From Microbacterium psychrotolerans (lineage in GTDB: Bacteria > Actinomycetota > Actinomycetes > Actinomycetales > Microbacteriaceae), in contig NZ_JAVFWO010000001.1 in the NCBI RefSeq assembly GCF_031085295.1, forward strand, positions 582,400 through 646,399: a stretch of DNA of 64,000 nt, read 5' to 3'. This document shows, in pieces, positions 17,687 through 26,209 of this stretch. Under the pieces are notes generated by a model. That model made no database searches. It saw nothing but the letters and a program-made list of their open reading frames with translations, and was not told where the DNA came from. How positions within the stretch are numbered: position 1 is the first letter of the stretch; every line of letters begins with the position of its first letter. The translations under genes and the position numbers were made by a program.

Positions 17687-19566
17687 CCGACCGCGCGCGC
17701 CTGCTGCTCGTCGGCGCCGGTCCGCGGGCGATCATGCTCCTCGAGCGCCTGCTGGCGCGCGCCGACGAGCACACACTGCTCGACATCGACCTCGTCGATC
17801 CCCACCCGCCCGGTGCCGGCCGCATCTGGCGCCGCGCGCAGTCGCCGCTGCTCAAGCTCAACTCCATGACGCGCGACGTCACGGTGTTCACGGACGACAG
17901 CTGCACCATCGACGGCCCGGTGCGTCCCGGGCCGTCGCTGAGCGAGTGGGTCGAGCTGTGGCGCGCCGGCCGGCTGCCCGACGTCGACCTCGACGAGCTG
18001 TCGGCCGCCGAGGCGGGGGCGCTGGGTCCGGACGGGTTTCCGACCCGGCGCCTGCACAGCCACTACCTCGACTGGTTCTTCCGCACCACGGCGGCGAGCG
18101 CGCCGGCCGGCGTGACCATCCGCCAGCATGCCGACGCCGTGACCTCGGTGCGGCCGGCCGCCGGCGGACGCCACCTCGTCGCGCTGGCGAGCGGCACCGA
18201 GATCGTGACGGATGCCGTCGTCTACTGCCTCGGCCACACCGAACGCGACCTCGACCCGGCGTCGGCGGCGCTGGCTGCGGCATCCGCCCGCCATGGGCTC
18301 GTGTACGTGCCGCCGGCGTTCACCGCGGACGCCGACCTCTCGGTGATCCCGAAGGGTGCCGACGTGATCGTGCGCGGCATGGGCCTGGCCGCCGTCGACC
18401 TCGTCGTGCTGCTCACGCAGGGGCGCGGCGGACGGTTCGACCGAGGCGCGGACGGCGCCCTGCGCTACCTGGCCTCGGGGCGCGAGCCGCGTCTGCACCT
18501 CGGCTCGCGCCGGGGCGTTCCCTACCGCTCCAAGGTGACGTCGGCGCTGCAGGGCGATCCGCCGCAGCGGGAGGTGCTCACGCCCGAAGCGGTCGCGGCG
18601 CTCGTCGCCTCCGACGGCCCGATCGACTTCGACCGCGATGTCTGGCCGCTCGTGGCCGCCGAGCTGCTGCACGGACACTATCGCGAGCTGTTCACCGGAC
18701 ACCCCGATCGCGTCTCGAGCACGTGGGCGGAGTTCCGTCCCGTGCTGCGCAGCCACGCGTGGGACTCCCCCGCACTCCGCCAGGCGATCGCCGCGGTCGT
18801 CCCCGATCCGCTGGACCGGTTCGACGTCGCCGCGTTCGACCGGCCGCTCGCCGACGCGCGGTTCCGCGACGCGGAGGACGTGCAGCGGCAGGTCAGAGCG
18901 CACATCGCCGACGACCTCCAGCTGCGGACCACCCAGGAGCGCAGTGCGGCGCAGGGCGTCTTCATCGCCGCGCTGCTGTCGTTCATGGCACTGTCCGAGA
19001 TCCCGAAGGAGCGCTGGAACGCGCGGTCACGGGCGCACAGCCTGCCCGTGCGGTGGCACACCTTCTTCAGCTACCTGGCGAGCGGGCCGCCGCCCCACCG
19101 CCTCGAGGAGCTGCTCGCACTCTCGGACGCCGGAGTGGTGCGCTTCCTCGGACCCGACATCGCCGTGGCGACCGGGCCGGGCGGGTTCGCAGCATCCGGC
19201 ACGCGCGTGCCGGGCGAGACGGTCGCCGGGGCGCTCGTCGACGCGTGGCTGCCAGCGGCCGACGCCGCACGGAGCACGAACGACGCGCTGCGCGAGCTGG
19301 CGACGGTGCACGGCAGCGAGCTGCGGGTGACGGATGCCGACTACGACGGGTCGCTCGGCCGCGTGCGGGTCGGCGACGACGGGCGCGTGCTGCGCCGCGA
19401 CGACTCGGCCCACGACACGCTGTTCGCCATAGGGCCCTTCACGTCGCTGACCGAGACGGGCGCGTTCACCCGCCCGGCCGCCGACTCGCTGTCGCTGCGG
19501 CAGACCGACCGGGTCGCCGGCGCGATCGCCGAGCGCCTCGGGGTCGCCGTTCCCGTCGTCCCGTAG
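17683..19566 (+). CDS. FAD/NAD(P)-binding protein (NAD_binding_9 type)
   Basis: A 627-residue protein starting with a Rossmann motif L-L-L-V-G-A-G-P-R-A, then G-A-G-R-I-W-R and L-K-L-N-S-M, as in the PF13454-type FAD/NAD(P)-binding family. An internal segment (D-A-V-V-Y-C-L-G-H-T) fits the second nucleotide-binding half, and the C-terminus ends with F-A-I-G-P-F-T-S-L-T-E-T-G-A-F. No membrane segment is visible. The ATG overlaps the monooxygenase stop codon, so all three island genes are coupled. It may be an N-hydroxylase-like monooxygenase or supply reduced flavin; no standard flavin reductase gene is present in the island. Confidence 0.85.
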   Translation: MTDRARLLLVGAGPRAIMLLERLLARADEHTLLDIDLVDPHPPGAGRIWRRAQSPLLKLNSMTRDVTVFTDDSCTIDGPVRPGPSLSEWVELWRAGRLPDVDLDELSAAEAGALGPDGFPTRRLHSHYLDWFFRTTAASAPAGVTIRQHADAVTSVRPAAGGRHLVALASGTEIVTDAVVYCLGHTERDLDPASAALAAASARHGLVYVPPAFTADADLSVIPKGADVIVRGMGLAAVDLVVLLTQGRGGRFDRGADGALRYLASGREPRLHLGSRRGVPYRSKVTSALQGDPPQREVLTPEAVAALVASDGPIDFDRDVWPLVAAELLHGHYRELFTGHPDRVSSTWAEFRPVLRSHAWDSPALRQAIAAVVPDPLDRFDVAAFDRPLADARFRDAEDVQRQVRAHIADDLQLRTTQERSAAQGVFIAALLSFMALSEIPKERWNARSRAHSLPVRWHTFFSYLASGPPPHRLEELLALSDAGVVRFLGPDIAVATGPGGFAASGTRVPGETVAGALVDAWLPAADAARSTNDALRELATVHGSELRVTDADYDGSLGRVRVGDDGRVLRRDDSAHDTLFAIGPFTSLTETGAFTRPAADSLSLRQTDRVAGAIAERLGVAVPVVP

Positions 19567-19599
19567 CGCTCCGCTGCGAGATCGCCAGCGCTGCAGTTA

Positions 19600-19637
19600 C
19601 CTGCGAGCGCGGCGTCGCGCTGCGCAGCGCTCGCAGG
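19600..19637 (+). other. Long hairpin after the flavoenzyme genes
   Basis: CCTGCGAGCGC (19600-19610) pairs perfectly with GCGCTCGCAGG (19627-19637) around a 16-nt loop that is itself GC-rich. It lies in the 268-bp gap between the FAD protein gene and the binding-protein gene and is probably a terminator or partial terminator, although it has no U-tract. Confidence 0.45.
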
Positions 19638-19754
19638 AAGGTGCCGCACCGGGCGGCGCAGAGGCGGGCGCGAACCCGGCGTATGACGCCACGTGACGGC
19701 GTGTGAACACCCGCGACCTCGATTTCCGCCGTGTGACAGGGCCGATCGCGGTGC

Positions 19755-19792
19755 GCCGGGCTGCTCGGAGACGCTGAACCCACGAGCCCGGC
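19755..19792 (+). other. Hairpin in the leader of the oligopeptide-type ABC operon
   Basis: GCCGGGCT (19755-19762) pairs with AGCCCGGC (19785-19792) around a 22-nt loop, ending 42 bp before the binding-protein start. No known riboswitch consensus was recognised in the gap. Confidence 0.3.
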
Positions 19793-19834
19793 AGCCTGCC
19801 GCGGCTCGCCCGCCACAGCTTTCTGGAGACCCCC

Positions 19835-21451
19835 ATGTCGTTCATCCGACCCCGCACCGCCGCCCTCGCGGCGATCGGCGTCGTCGCGCTCACGCTCACC
19901 GCGTGCGCGACCGGCGCCGGCGACGCCGCCCCGACCGCATCAGCCGAAGCGGAGCCGGTCACGGGCGGAGATCTGACCTTCGCGATCTCGGTCGACAGCC
20001 AGTGCATCGACCCGCAGCAGGTCGGCAACAACGACGCGATCGCCATCGCACGGCAGACCGTCGCCTCCCTCACCATCCAGGACCCCGAAACCGGCGACAT
20101 CCTGCCGTGGCTCGCCGAGGACTTCGAGGTCAACGACGACGCCACGAGCTTCACGTTCACGCTGCAGGACGGCCCGACCTACGCCGACGGCGAGCCGATC
20201 GATGCGGCATCCGTCAAGACCAACTTCGAGGCGATCGTCGCCCTCGGCGCCAAGGCGACGCTCGGCTCGTCGTACCTCGCCGACCTCGCGAGCATCGACG
20301 TGGTCGACGAGCACACCGTGACCGTCAACTTCTCGGAGCCCAGCGCACAGTTCCTGCAGGCGACCTCCACGTTCTCGCTGGGCCTGCTGTCGCCCGCGAC
20401 GGCCGCCGTCAGCCAGGCCGACCGGTGCCTCGGCGACTTCGTCGGCTCGGGTCCGTTCTCGGTGCAGAGCTACACGCCCAACGAGGGCGCCGTGCTCGAG
20501 CGCCGCGACGGATACGAGTGGGGCCCGTCGACCGCCGGCCACACCGGCGAGGCATACCTCGACACCATCACGTACAAGGTGATCCCCGAGTCGGGCAACC
20601 GCACCGGCAGCCTGCAGTCGGGCCAGATCGACGCGACCACCGGCATTGCGACCGCCGACGCCGTGCTGTTCGAGGGCGACGGCTTCTGGTCGCTCAACCG
20701 CGCGAACCCCGGGTCGGTGTACAACCTGTACGCCAACCAGTCGACCGAGAAGCTCGCCGACGAGAGCGTGCGCCTCGCGATCCAGAAGGGCATCGACCGC
20801 GAGCAGATCACCGCGACGCTGCTCGGTCCCGACGACCTGCCCGCCGTCTCGCCGCTGGCGTCGTCGACGCCGTACTTCACCGACCTCAGCGACGTGCTCG
20901 AGTACGACCCCGAGCGTGCCGCCGACCTGCTCGACGAGGCGGGCTGGACCGAGGGCGAAGACGGCATCCGCGAGAAGGACGGTGAGAAGCTCAGCTTCCA
21001 CGTGACCTACTGGCAGTCGCCCAAGGAGGTGCTCGAGCTCGTCCAGCAGCAGCTGCGCCAGATCGGCGTCGACCTGCAGCTCACCTTCGCGAGCATCGCC
21101 GACGTCACGGCCGCGAACGCCGACGGCACCTACGACTTCTCGTACGGCAACCTGACGCGGGCCGACCCCGACGTGCTCCGGACGGTGTTCTCGGTCAGCG
21201 GCACCAACAACGCCACCAAGCGCACCGAGCCCGCCGACGTCGACGAGCTGCTCGACGAGCAGGCCGCGATCATCGACCCTGCCGAGCGCCAGAAGGTCGT
21301 CGACGAGGCCGCCCGTCTGCTCGTCACCGGCGGCTACTCGATCCCGATCTACCAGCTGTCGACCACGATCACGGCCGCGTCGAAGGTGCAGGGGCTGACG
21401 TTCGAGGCGTCCAGCCGCCTGGACTTCTACGACGCCTGGGTCGCCGAGTAG
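19835..21451 (+). CDS. ABC transporter substrate-binding lipoprotein, family 5 (oligopeptide type)
   Basis: A 538-residue extracytoplasmic solute-binding protein. The N-terminal lipoprotein signal ends in L-T-A-C with the lipid-carrying Cys at residue 24. The mature part has the SBP_bac_5 pattern: G-G-D-L-T-F-A, then D-G-E-P-I-D-A-A-S-V-K, F-V-G-S-G-P-F-S-V and V-R-L-A-I-Q-K-G-I-D-R. Length is typical (500-550). Related proteins bind peptides, nickel, glutathione and other compounds; island context suggests the uptake substrate feeds the monooxygenases. The permease genes follow directly. Confidence 0.93.
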   Translation: MSFIRPRTAALAAIGVVALTLTACATGAGDAAPTASAEAEPVTGGDLTFAISVDSQCIDPQQVGNNDAIAIARQTVASLTIQDPETGDILPWLAEDFEVNDDATSFTFTLQDGPTYADGEPIDAASVKTNFEAIVALGAKATLGSSYLADLASIDVVDEHTVTVNFSEPSAQFLQATSTFSLGLLSPATAAVSQADRCLGDFVGSGPFSVQSYTPNEGAVLERRDGYEWGPSTAGHTGEAYLDTITYKVIPESGNRTGSLQSGQIDATTGIATADAVLFEGDGFWSLNRANPGSVYNLYANQSTEKLADESVRLAIQKGIDREQITATLLGPDDLPAVSPLASSTPYFTDLSDVLEYDPERAADLLDEAGWTEGEDGIREKDGEKLSFHVTYWQSPKEVLELVQQQLRQIGVDLQLTFASIADVTAANADGTYDFSYGNLTRADPDVLRTVFSVSGTNNATKRTEPADVDELLDEQAAIIDPAERQKVVDEAARLLVTGGYSIPIYQLSTTITAASKVQGLTFEASSRLDFYDAWVAE

Positions 21452-21488
21452 AGCCCGCACGGGCATCGAGAGGATGAGGAGCGAGACC

Positions 21489-22445
21489 ATGTGGGGCAGC
21501 TACATCGCCCGGAGGATCGGGCAGGGCCTGGTGGTCCTGTGGGCCGCCTACACGATCTCGTTCCTCATCCTCTATCTCCTTCCGGGTGACGCCGCGACGC
21601 TGTTCGCGGGCGGCGGCGACCAGGAGGCGATCGACCCCGCGCTCGTGGCGCAGCTGCGCAGCGAGCTCGGACTCGACCGCCCGCTGTGGGAGCAGTACAT
21701 CGCCGCGCTCGGCAAGGCGCTGACCGGCGACTTCGGAACGTCGACGCAGACCGGGCGTCCGGCATCCGAACTGCTCCTCGAATCCCTGCCGCCGACGCTC
21801 GCACTCACCGCGTTCGCGTTCGTCCTGTCGGTCGTCTTCGGCATCATCCTGGCTTTGGCGGCCTCGCTGGCCCGCGCCCAGTGGCTGCGCAACATCCTCT
21901 CGTCGCTGCCGCCCCTCGGCGTCTCGGTCCCCGTGTTCTGGATCGGGCTCCTGCTGCTGCAGGCCTTCTCGTTCCGGCTGCGGCTGTTCCCATCGATGGG
22001 CAACGAGGGGTTCGAGAGCCTCGTGCTGCCCGCCATCACGATCGCGATCCCCTCCGGGGCGTTCATCGCGCAGCTGCTCTCGAGGAGCCTGAGGTCGACC
22101 CTCGCCCAGCCGTACGTCGAGATCGTGCGCGCCAAGGGTGCGAGCGAGCGTCGCGTGCAGCTGGGCCATGCTTTCCGCAACGCGGCGATCCCGGCGCTGA
22201 CGATGGTCGGCGTACTCATCGGCGGGCTGCTCTCCGGAGCCGTTGTCACCGAGACGGTGTTCTCCCGCCTCGGCATCGGCCGCCTCGTCGTGACCGCCGT
22301 CAACAACCGGGACGTGCCGGTCGTGCAGGCCGTGGTCGTCTTCGCCGCCCTCGTCTTCGTCGTCGCGAACCTCGTCGTCGACCTCGTCTACCCCCTCATC
22401 GACCGTCGCATCACGCTCGCCCGCACGGCGTTCGTCGCGGCCTGA
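21489..22445 (+). CDS. ABC transporter permease, DppB/OppB type
   Basis: A 318-residue permease with about six membrane segments and the EAA loop (V-E-I-V-R-A-K-G-A-S-E-R-R-V) near residues 213-226. The N-terminal Y-I-A-R-R-I-G-Q-G and following P-G-D-A-A region are typical of OppB-type subunits. The chosen ATG (M-W-G-S-Y) is preceded by AGGAG; an ATG 15 bp upstream would overlap that site. It should form the channel with the DppC-type subunit encoded next, importing the ligand of the family 5 binding protein. Confidence 0.93.
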   Translation: MWGSYIARRIGQGLVVLWAAYTISFLILYLLPGDAATLFAGGGDQEAIDPALVAQLRSELGLDRPLWEQYIAALGKALTGDFGTSTQTGRPASELLLESLPPTLALTAFAFVLSVVFGIILALAASLARAQWLRNILSSLPPLGVSVPVFWIGLLLLQAFSFRLRLFPSMGNEGFESLVLPAITIAIPSGAFIAQLLSRSLRSTLAQPYVEIVRAKGASERRVQLGHAFRNAAIPALTMVGVLIGGLLSGAVVTETVFSRLGIGRLVVTAVNNRDVPVVQAVVVFAALVFVVANLVVDLVYPLIDRRITLARTAFVAA

Positions 22446-22456
22446 CAGGAGCAGCC

Positions 22457-23434
22457 ATGACCGTCGAGAACGTGCTCTCCGCGCCCACGCGCAGCATCGA
22501 GCCGCGCGACCCGTTCATCGAGGCGTTCGTCGACCCCGACGCCGATCCGGCGGGCGGCCCCGCAGCCGCTTCGCTGGAGGAAGGACGCCGGGATGCTGCG
22601 GCCCGGCGCTTCGCGCTGAAGCCGGTCGTCGGCGTCCTCACGCAGCCGACGCTCGTGGCATCGATGCTCGTCCTGGCGCTCGTGACGCTGTGGGCGCTGG
22701 TGCCCTCGTGGTTCACGGTGTGGGATCCGATCGTCGGAGTCCCGCAGGACCGCCTGCTCCCGCCGAGCACGGAGCACATCTTCGGCACGGACAACCTCGG
22801 CCGCGACCTCTACGCCCGCGTCGTCTACGGCGCGGCGACCTCGCTCGCCGCGACGACCGTCGCCGTAGTGGTGGGGCTGGCGGTCGGATCGCTGTTCGGC
22901 CTGCTGGCAGGGTTCCTCCGTGGTTTCGTCGACGACGCGATCATGCGCTTCATGGACGTGCTGCTGGCGATCCCCAGCCTGCTGCTCTCACTCGCCCTGA
23001 TCACGGCGCTCGGCTTCGGCACGCTCAACGTCGCCGTCGCCGTCGGCCTCGCCAGCGTGGCATCCTTCTCCCGCGTCATGCGTGCAGAGGTGCTGCAGAT
23101 CGCCACCGCCGTCTATGTCGAGGCCGCCCGCGTCTCGGGCGTGCGCTGGTACACCGTGCTGCGCCGGCACGTGCTGCCGAACGCGTCGGGACCGGTCGTC
23201 GCCCTCGCCGCGCTCGAGTTCGGCGTCATGGTGCTCGCCATCTCGTCGCTGTCGTTCCTCGGCTTCGGAGCCCCGCCGCCCACGCCGGAATGGGGCTCGC
23301 TCGTCGCGGGGGGCCGGGACTACCTCGCCGTCGCGTGGTGGCTGACCACGCTTCCGGGGCTCGTGATCGTGGCGGTCGTGCTGTCGGCCAACCGCATCTC
23401 GCGCGCCCTCGAGCGCAACGGAGGGATCCGATGA
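22457..23434 (+). CDS. ABC transporter permease, DppC/OppC type
   Basis: A 325-residue permease. It has a hydrophilic N-terminus of about 60 residues, then the OppC signature H-I-F-G-T-D-N-L-G-R-D-L-Y-A-R and five further hydrophobic segments, with an EAA loop V-E-A-A-R-V-S-G-V-R-W. The start has a CAGGAG site and lies 11 bp after the DppB-type gene. The stop overlaps the ATPase start (ATGA). It is the partner of the preceding subunit. Confidence 0.93.
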   Translation: MTVENVLSAPTRSIEPRDPFIEAFVDPDADPAGGPAAASLEEGRRDAAARRFALKPVVGVLTQPTLVASMLVLALVTLWALVPSWFTVWDPIVGVPQDRLLPPSTEHIFGTDNLGRDLYARVVYGAATSLAATTVAVVVGLAVGSLFGLLAGFLRGFVDDAIMRFMDVLLAIPSLLLSLALITALGFGTLNVAVAVGLASVASFSRVMRAEVLQIATAVYVEAARVSGVRWYTVLRRHVLPNASGPVVALAALEFGVMVLAISSLSFLGFGAPPPTPEWGSLVAGGRDYLAVAWWLTTLPGLVIVAVVLSANRISRALERNGGIR

Positions 23435-25107
23435 CCGCGCTGCTGGAGGTGTCCGGCCTGTCGGTGTCGTACACGCTGGGCGGCGTGCCGCGCCCCGCCG
23501 TCCGTGACGTGAGCTTCACCGTCGACCGCGGCGAGGTCGTCGCGATCGTCGGCGAGTCGGGCTCGGGCAAGAGCACGACCGCCCACGCCGTGATCCACCT
23601 GCTGGCCGGGAACGCCTCCGTGGACGCCGGCACCATCCGCTTCGACGGCGCCGACCTCACCGCGCTGTCGCCGCGGGCGTGGCGCGAGGTGCGCGGCCGC
23701 CGCATCGGCCTCATCCCGCAGGACCCGACGACGAGCCTCAACCCCGTCAAGCGCGTCGGTCGTCAGGTGGGCGAGCCGCTGGTCGTCCACGGCCTCGCGA
23801 CACGCCGCGCCGCCGACGCGCAGGCCGTCGAGCTGCTGCGCCTCGCGGGCATCGGCGAGCCCGAGGCCCGCGCGCGCCAGTTCCCCCACCAGTTCTCGGG
23901 CGGCATGAAGCAGCGCGCGCTCATCGCGACGGCGCTGGCGGCCGAGCCGCAGCTCGTGATCGCCGACGAGCCGACGAGCGCCCTCGACGTGACGGTGCAG
24001 AAGCAGATCCTCGACCACATCGACACGCTCGCGTCGACGCTCGGCACCGCGGTGCTGCTCATCACGCACGACCTCGGTGTCGCGGCCGACCGCGCCGACC
24101 GCATCATCGTTATGCAGAACGGCGAGATCGTGGAGACGGGCCCCGCGCGGTCGGTGCTGGAGGATCCGCAGCACCCGTACACGCGCGCGCTCATCGCCGC
24201 GGCGCCCGGACTGCGCGGGCCGGCGGGTTCGTCCCAGGGTGCGTCGGGCGCCGCGCATACGGCCGATCGCGCGCCGCGACCCGCGGCGGATCATGGTGCG
24301 CCCGCGCTCCTGGAGGTGACGGGCCTCCGCAAGGAGTTCCCGCTCCCCGGACGCGAGAAGCTGGTCGCCGTCGACGACGTGTCGTTCCGCATCGACCGCG
24401 GCGAGACGCTGGCGATCGTCGGCGAGTCGGGGTCGGGCAAGAGCACGACGGCGCGACTCGCGCTGCGGCTGGAGAAGCCGACGGCAGGCGGCATCCGATT
24501 CGACGGCACCGACATCGTCGCCGCGAACCGGGAGGAGCTGCGCACGCTGAGGCGCCGGTTCCAGCTCGTCTACCAGAGCCCGTTCGCATCGCTCGATCCG
24601 CGGTTCACGATCGCCGAGGTGGTCGACGAGCCGCTGCGCGCCTACGGCGTCGGCAAGGCCGAGCGCGCGCGCCGCGTGCGCGAGCTCATCGACCAGGTCG
24701 CGCTGCCGGCGGTGACGGCCTCTCGACGCCCGGCCGAGCTCTCGGGCGGACAGCGCCAGCGCGTCGCCATCGCTCGCGCCCTCGCGCTGCGCCCCGAGCT
24801 GGTGGTGCTCGACGAGGCCGTGTCGGCGCTCGACGTGTCGGTGCAGGCGCAGATCCTCGATCTGCTCGCCGCCGTGCAGCGCGATGTCGGTGTGTCGTAT
24901 CTCTTCATCAGCCACGATCTCGCCGTCGTGCGCGAGATCTCCGACCGCGTGGCGGTGATGCAGCACGGGCGCATCGTCGAGCAGGGTGCGACCTCGCGCG
25001 TGCTCGGCGCCCCGCAGGAGGAGTACACGCGCCGGCTCATCGAGGCGATCCCGGGATCGACGCTGTCCGCGTCGGTGCCGGTGCTCCCGGGGGAGGCGGC
25101 CGCGTGA
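23431..25107 (+). CDS. Fused double ABC ATPase (DppD-DppF-like)
   Basis: A 558-residue protein holding two complete ABC ATPase domains of the oligopeptide/nickel type. Domain 1 has Walker A G-E-S-G-S-G-K-S (41-48), signature F-S-G-G-M (155-159) and Walker B with A-D-E-P (178-181). Domain 2 has Walker A at 331-338, signature L-S-G-G-Q (437-441) and L-D-E-A (460-463), where Pro is replaced by Ala as often seen in DppF. The join at about residues 265-290 is Ala/Gly-rich. It completes the importer 19835-25107. Such fusions are common in actinobacteria. Confidence 0.94.
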   Translation: MTALLEVSGLSVSYTLGGVPRPAVRDVSFTVDRGEVVAIVGESGSGKSTTAHAVIHLLAGNASVDAGTIRFDGADLTALSPRAWREVRGRRIGLIPQDPTTSLNPVKRVGRQVGEPLVVHGLATRRAADAQAVELLRLAGIGEPEARARQFPHQFSGGMKQRALIATALAAEPQLVIADEPTSALDVTVQKQILDHIDTLASTLGTAVLLITHDLGVAADRADRIIVMQNGEIVETGPARSVLEDPQHPYTRALIAAAPGLRGPAGSSQGASGAAHTADRAPRPAADHGAPALLEVTGLRKEFPLPGREKLVAVDDVSFRIDRGETLAIVGESGSGKSTTARLALRLEKPTAGGIRFDGTDIVAANREELRTLRRRFQLVYQSPFASLDPRFTIAEVVDEPLRAYGVGKAERARRVRELIDQVALPAVTASRRPAELSGGQRQRVAIARALALRPELVVLDEAVSALDVSVQAQILDLLAAVQRDVGVSYLFISHDLAVVREISDRVAVMQHGRIVEQGATSRVLGAPQEEYTRRLIEAIPGSTLSASVPVLPGEAAA

Positions 25108-25141
25108 GCACGCGTTCGACTGACCCGACTGCGCCTCACGA

Positions 25142-25212
25142 ACTTCGCAGTCTGCCGCCGAACTCGCAGAAGATCACGTGATCTCTGCGAGATCCGCGTG
25201 GTTCTGCGAAGT
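25142..25212. repeat. Nested palindromic element
   Basis: The outer arms ACTTCGCAG (25142-25150) and CTGCGAAGT (25204-25212) pair perfectly. Inside them CTCGCAG (25163-25169) pairs with CTGCGAG (25185-25191), flanking the 14-bp palindrome AGATCACGTGATCT (25171-25184) with one bulged A. It lies in the 223-bp gap between the double ATPase gene and the DUF1684 gene. It could be a terminator, a processing site or a dispersed palindromic repeat. Confidence 0.6.
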
Positions 25213-25330
25213 CTGTGCGCAGCGGCGGCCCAGCCGCCGGCATCCACCCCCGCCGAACCACCGGACAGTTCGCCTCCACCCGACAGTTCCCATCGACCGC
25301 ACCGTCCATCCACCGCACGAGGAGCACCCC

Positions 25331-26209
25331 ATGACCAGCACACTCAACACCGACATCGATCGCGCCCAGTTCGGGCGCGACTGGGACACCTGGCACCGGG
25401 CGCACGAGACGCACCGCGCCGACCCCCTCGGCTTCTTCGCGATCACGGGCCTGCACTGGCTCGGGAGTGAGCCGATCGCGCTGCCGGGGGCGCCGGGCAC
25501 GTGGAGCCTCGGCCTCGGAGCCGACGGCGTCGTGGTCGAGCTCGCGGAGGGCGAGAGCCTCACGCTCGACGGCGCCACGATCACCGGCCGCCACGCCTTC
25601 GGTGAGCTCCCGGAGCGCAGCAGCCTCACGCCCGGATTCACCGCCGGCGACGTCGCCGGCGCCGTCGAGATCGCGCAGCGCGGCGGGCACACGATCCTGC
25701 GGCCGCGGCGCGCCGACCACCCGTTCCTCGCGGAGTATCCCGGCACCCCGACGTATGTGCCGAATCCGCGCTGGCGCGTGGCCGCGCGCTTCCGTCCGTT
25801 CGACGCGCCCCGGCCGACCGAGGTGGGCGCTGCCGTCGACGGCCTCACCCACGTGTACGACGCCCCCGGCGTGCTCGAGTTCTCGTGGCGCGGCGACCAC
25901 TTCACGCTCACCGCGTTCGACGGCAAGGCGCCCGGCGACCTGCTCGTGCTGTTCACCGACGCGACGAGCGGGCTCACCACGTACGCCGCGAATCGTTCGG
26001 TGGGCGTCGACGCGCCGGATGCCGACGGCTGGACCACGATCGACTTCAACCGCGCCGTCAACCTCCCGTGCGCCTACACCGACTTCGCCACGTGCCCGCT
26101 GCCTCCGGAGGGCAACCGCCTGCCGATCGGCATCGAGGCCGGCGAGAAGACGCCGCTCACGCGCGTGCGCTCCACCGATGCGCTCGTCGCCCCGGCGGTG
26201 GCGGCATGA
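25331..26209 (+). CDS. DUF1684 domain protein
   Basis: A 292-residue protein of the DUF1684 family, recognised from W-H-R-A-H-E-T-H-R, P-L-G-F-F-A-I-T-G-L-H-W-L, the middle R-W-R-V-A-A-R-F-R-P-F and the characteristic end I-D-F-N-R-A-V-N-L-P-C-A-Y-T-D-F-A-T-C-P-L-P-P-E-G-N-R-L-P. The last block is the most conserved part and includes Cys residues. The ATG follows GAGGAG. It is translationally coupled by ATGA to the next monooxygenase. The function of the family is unknown; its place among monooxygenases suggests a role in handling the same substrate. Confidence 0.9.
   Translation: MTSTLNTDIDRAQFGRDWDTWHRAHETHRADPLGFFAITGLHWLGSEPIALPGAPGTWSLGLGADGVVVELAEGESLTLDGATITGRHAFGELPERSSLTPGFTAGDVAGAVEIAQRGGHTILRPRRADHPFLAEYPGTPTYVPNPRWRVAARFRPFDAPRPTEVGAAVDGLTHVYDAPGVLEFSWRGDHFTLTAFDGKAPGDLLVLFTDATSGLTTYAANRSVGVDAPDADGWTTIDFNRAVNLPCAYTDFATCPLPPEGNRLPIGIEAGEKTPLTRVRSTDALVAPAVAA

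Noticed and set aside
19567..19834. Possible SAM or other sulfur-related riboswitch ahead of the ABC operon.
   Set aside because: Two hairpins are present but I could not match any known riboswitch core.
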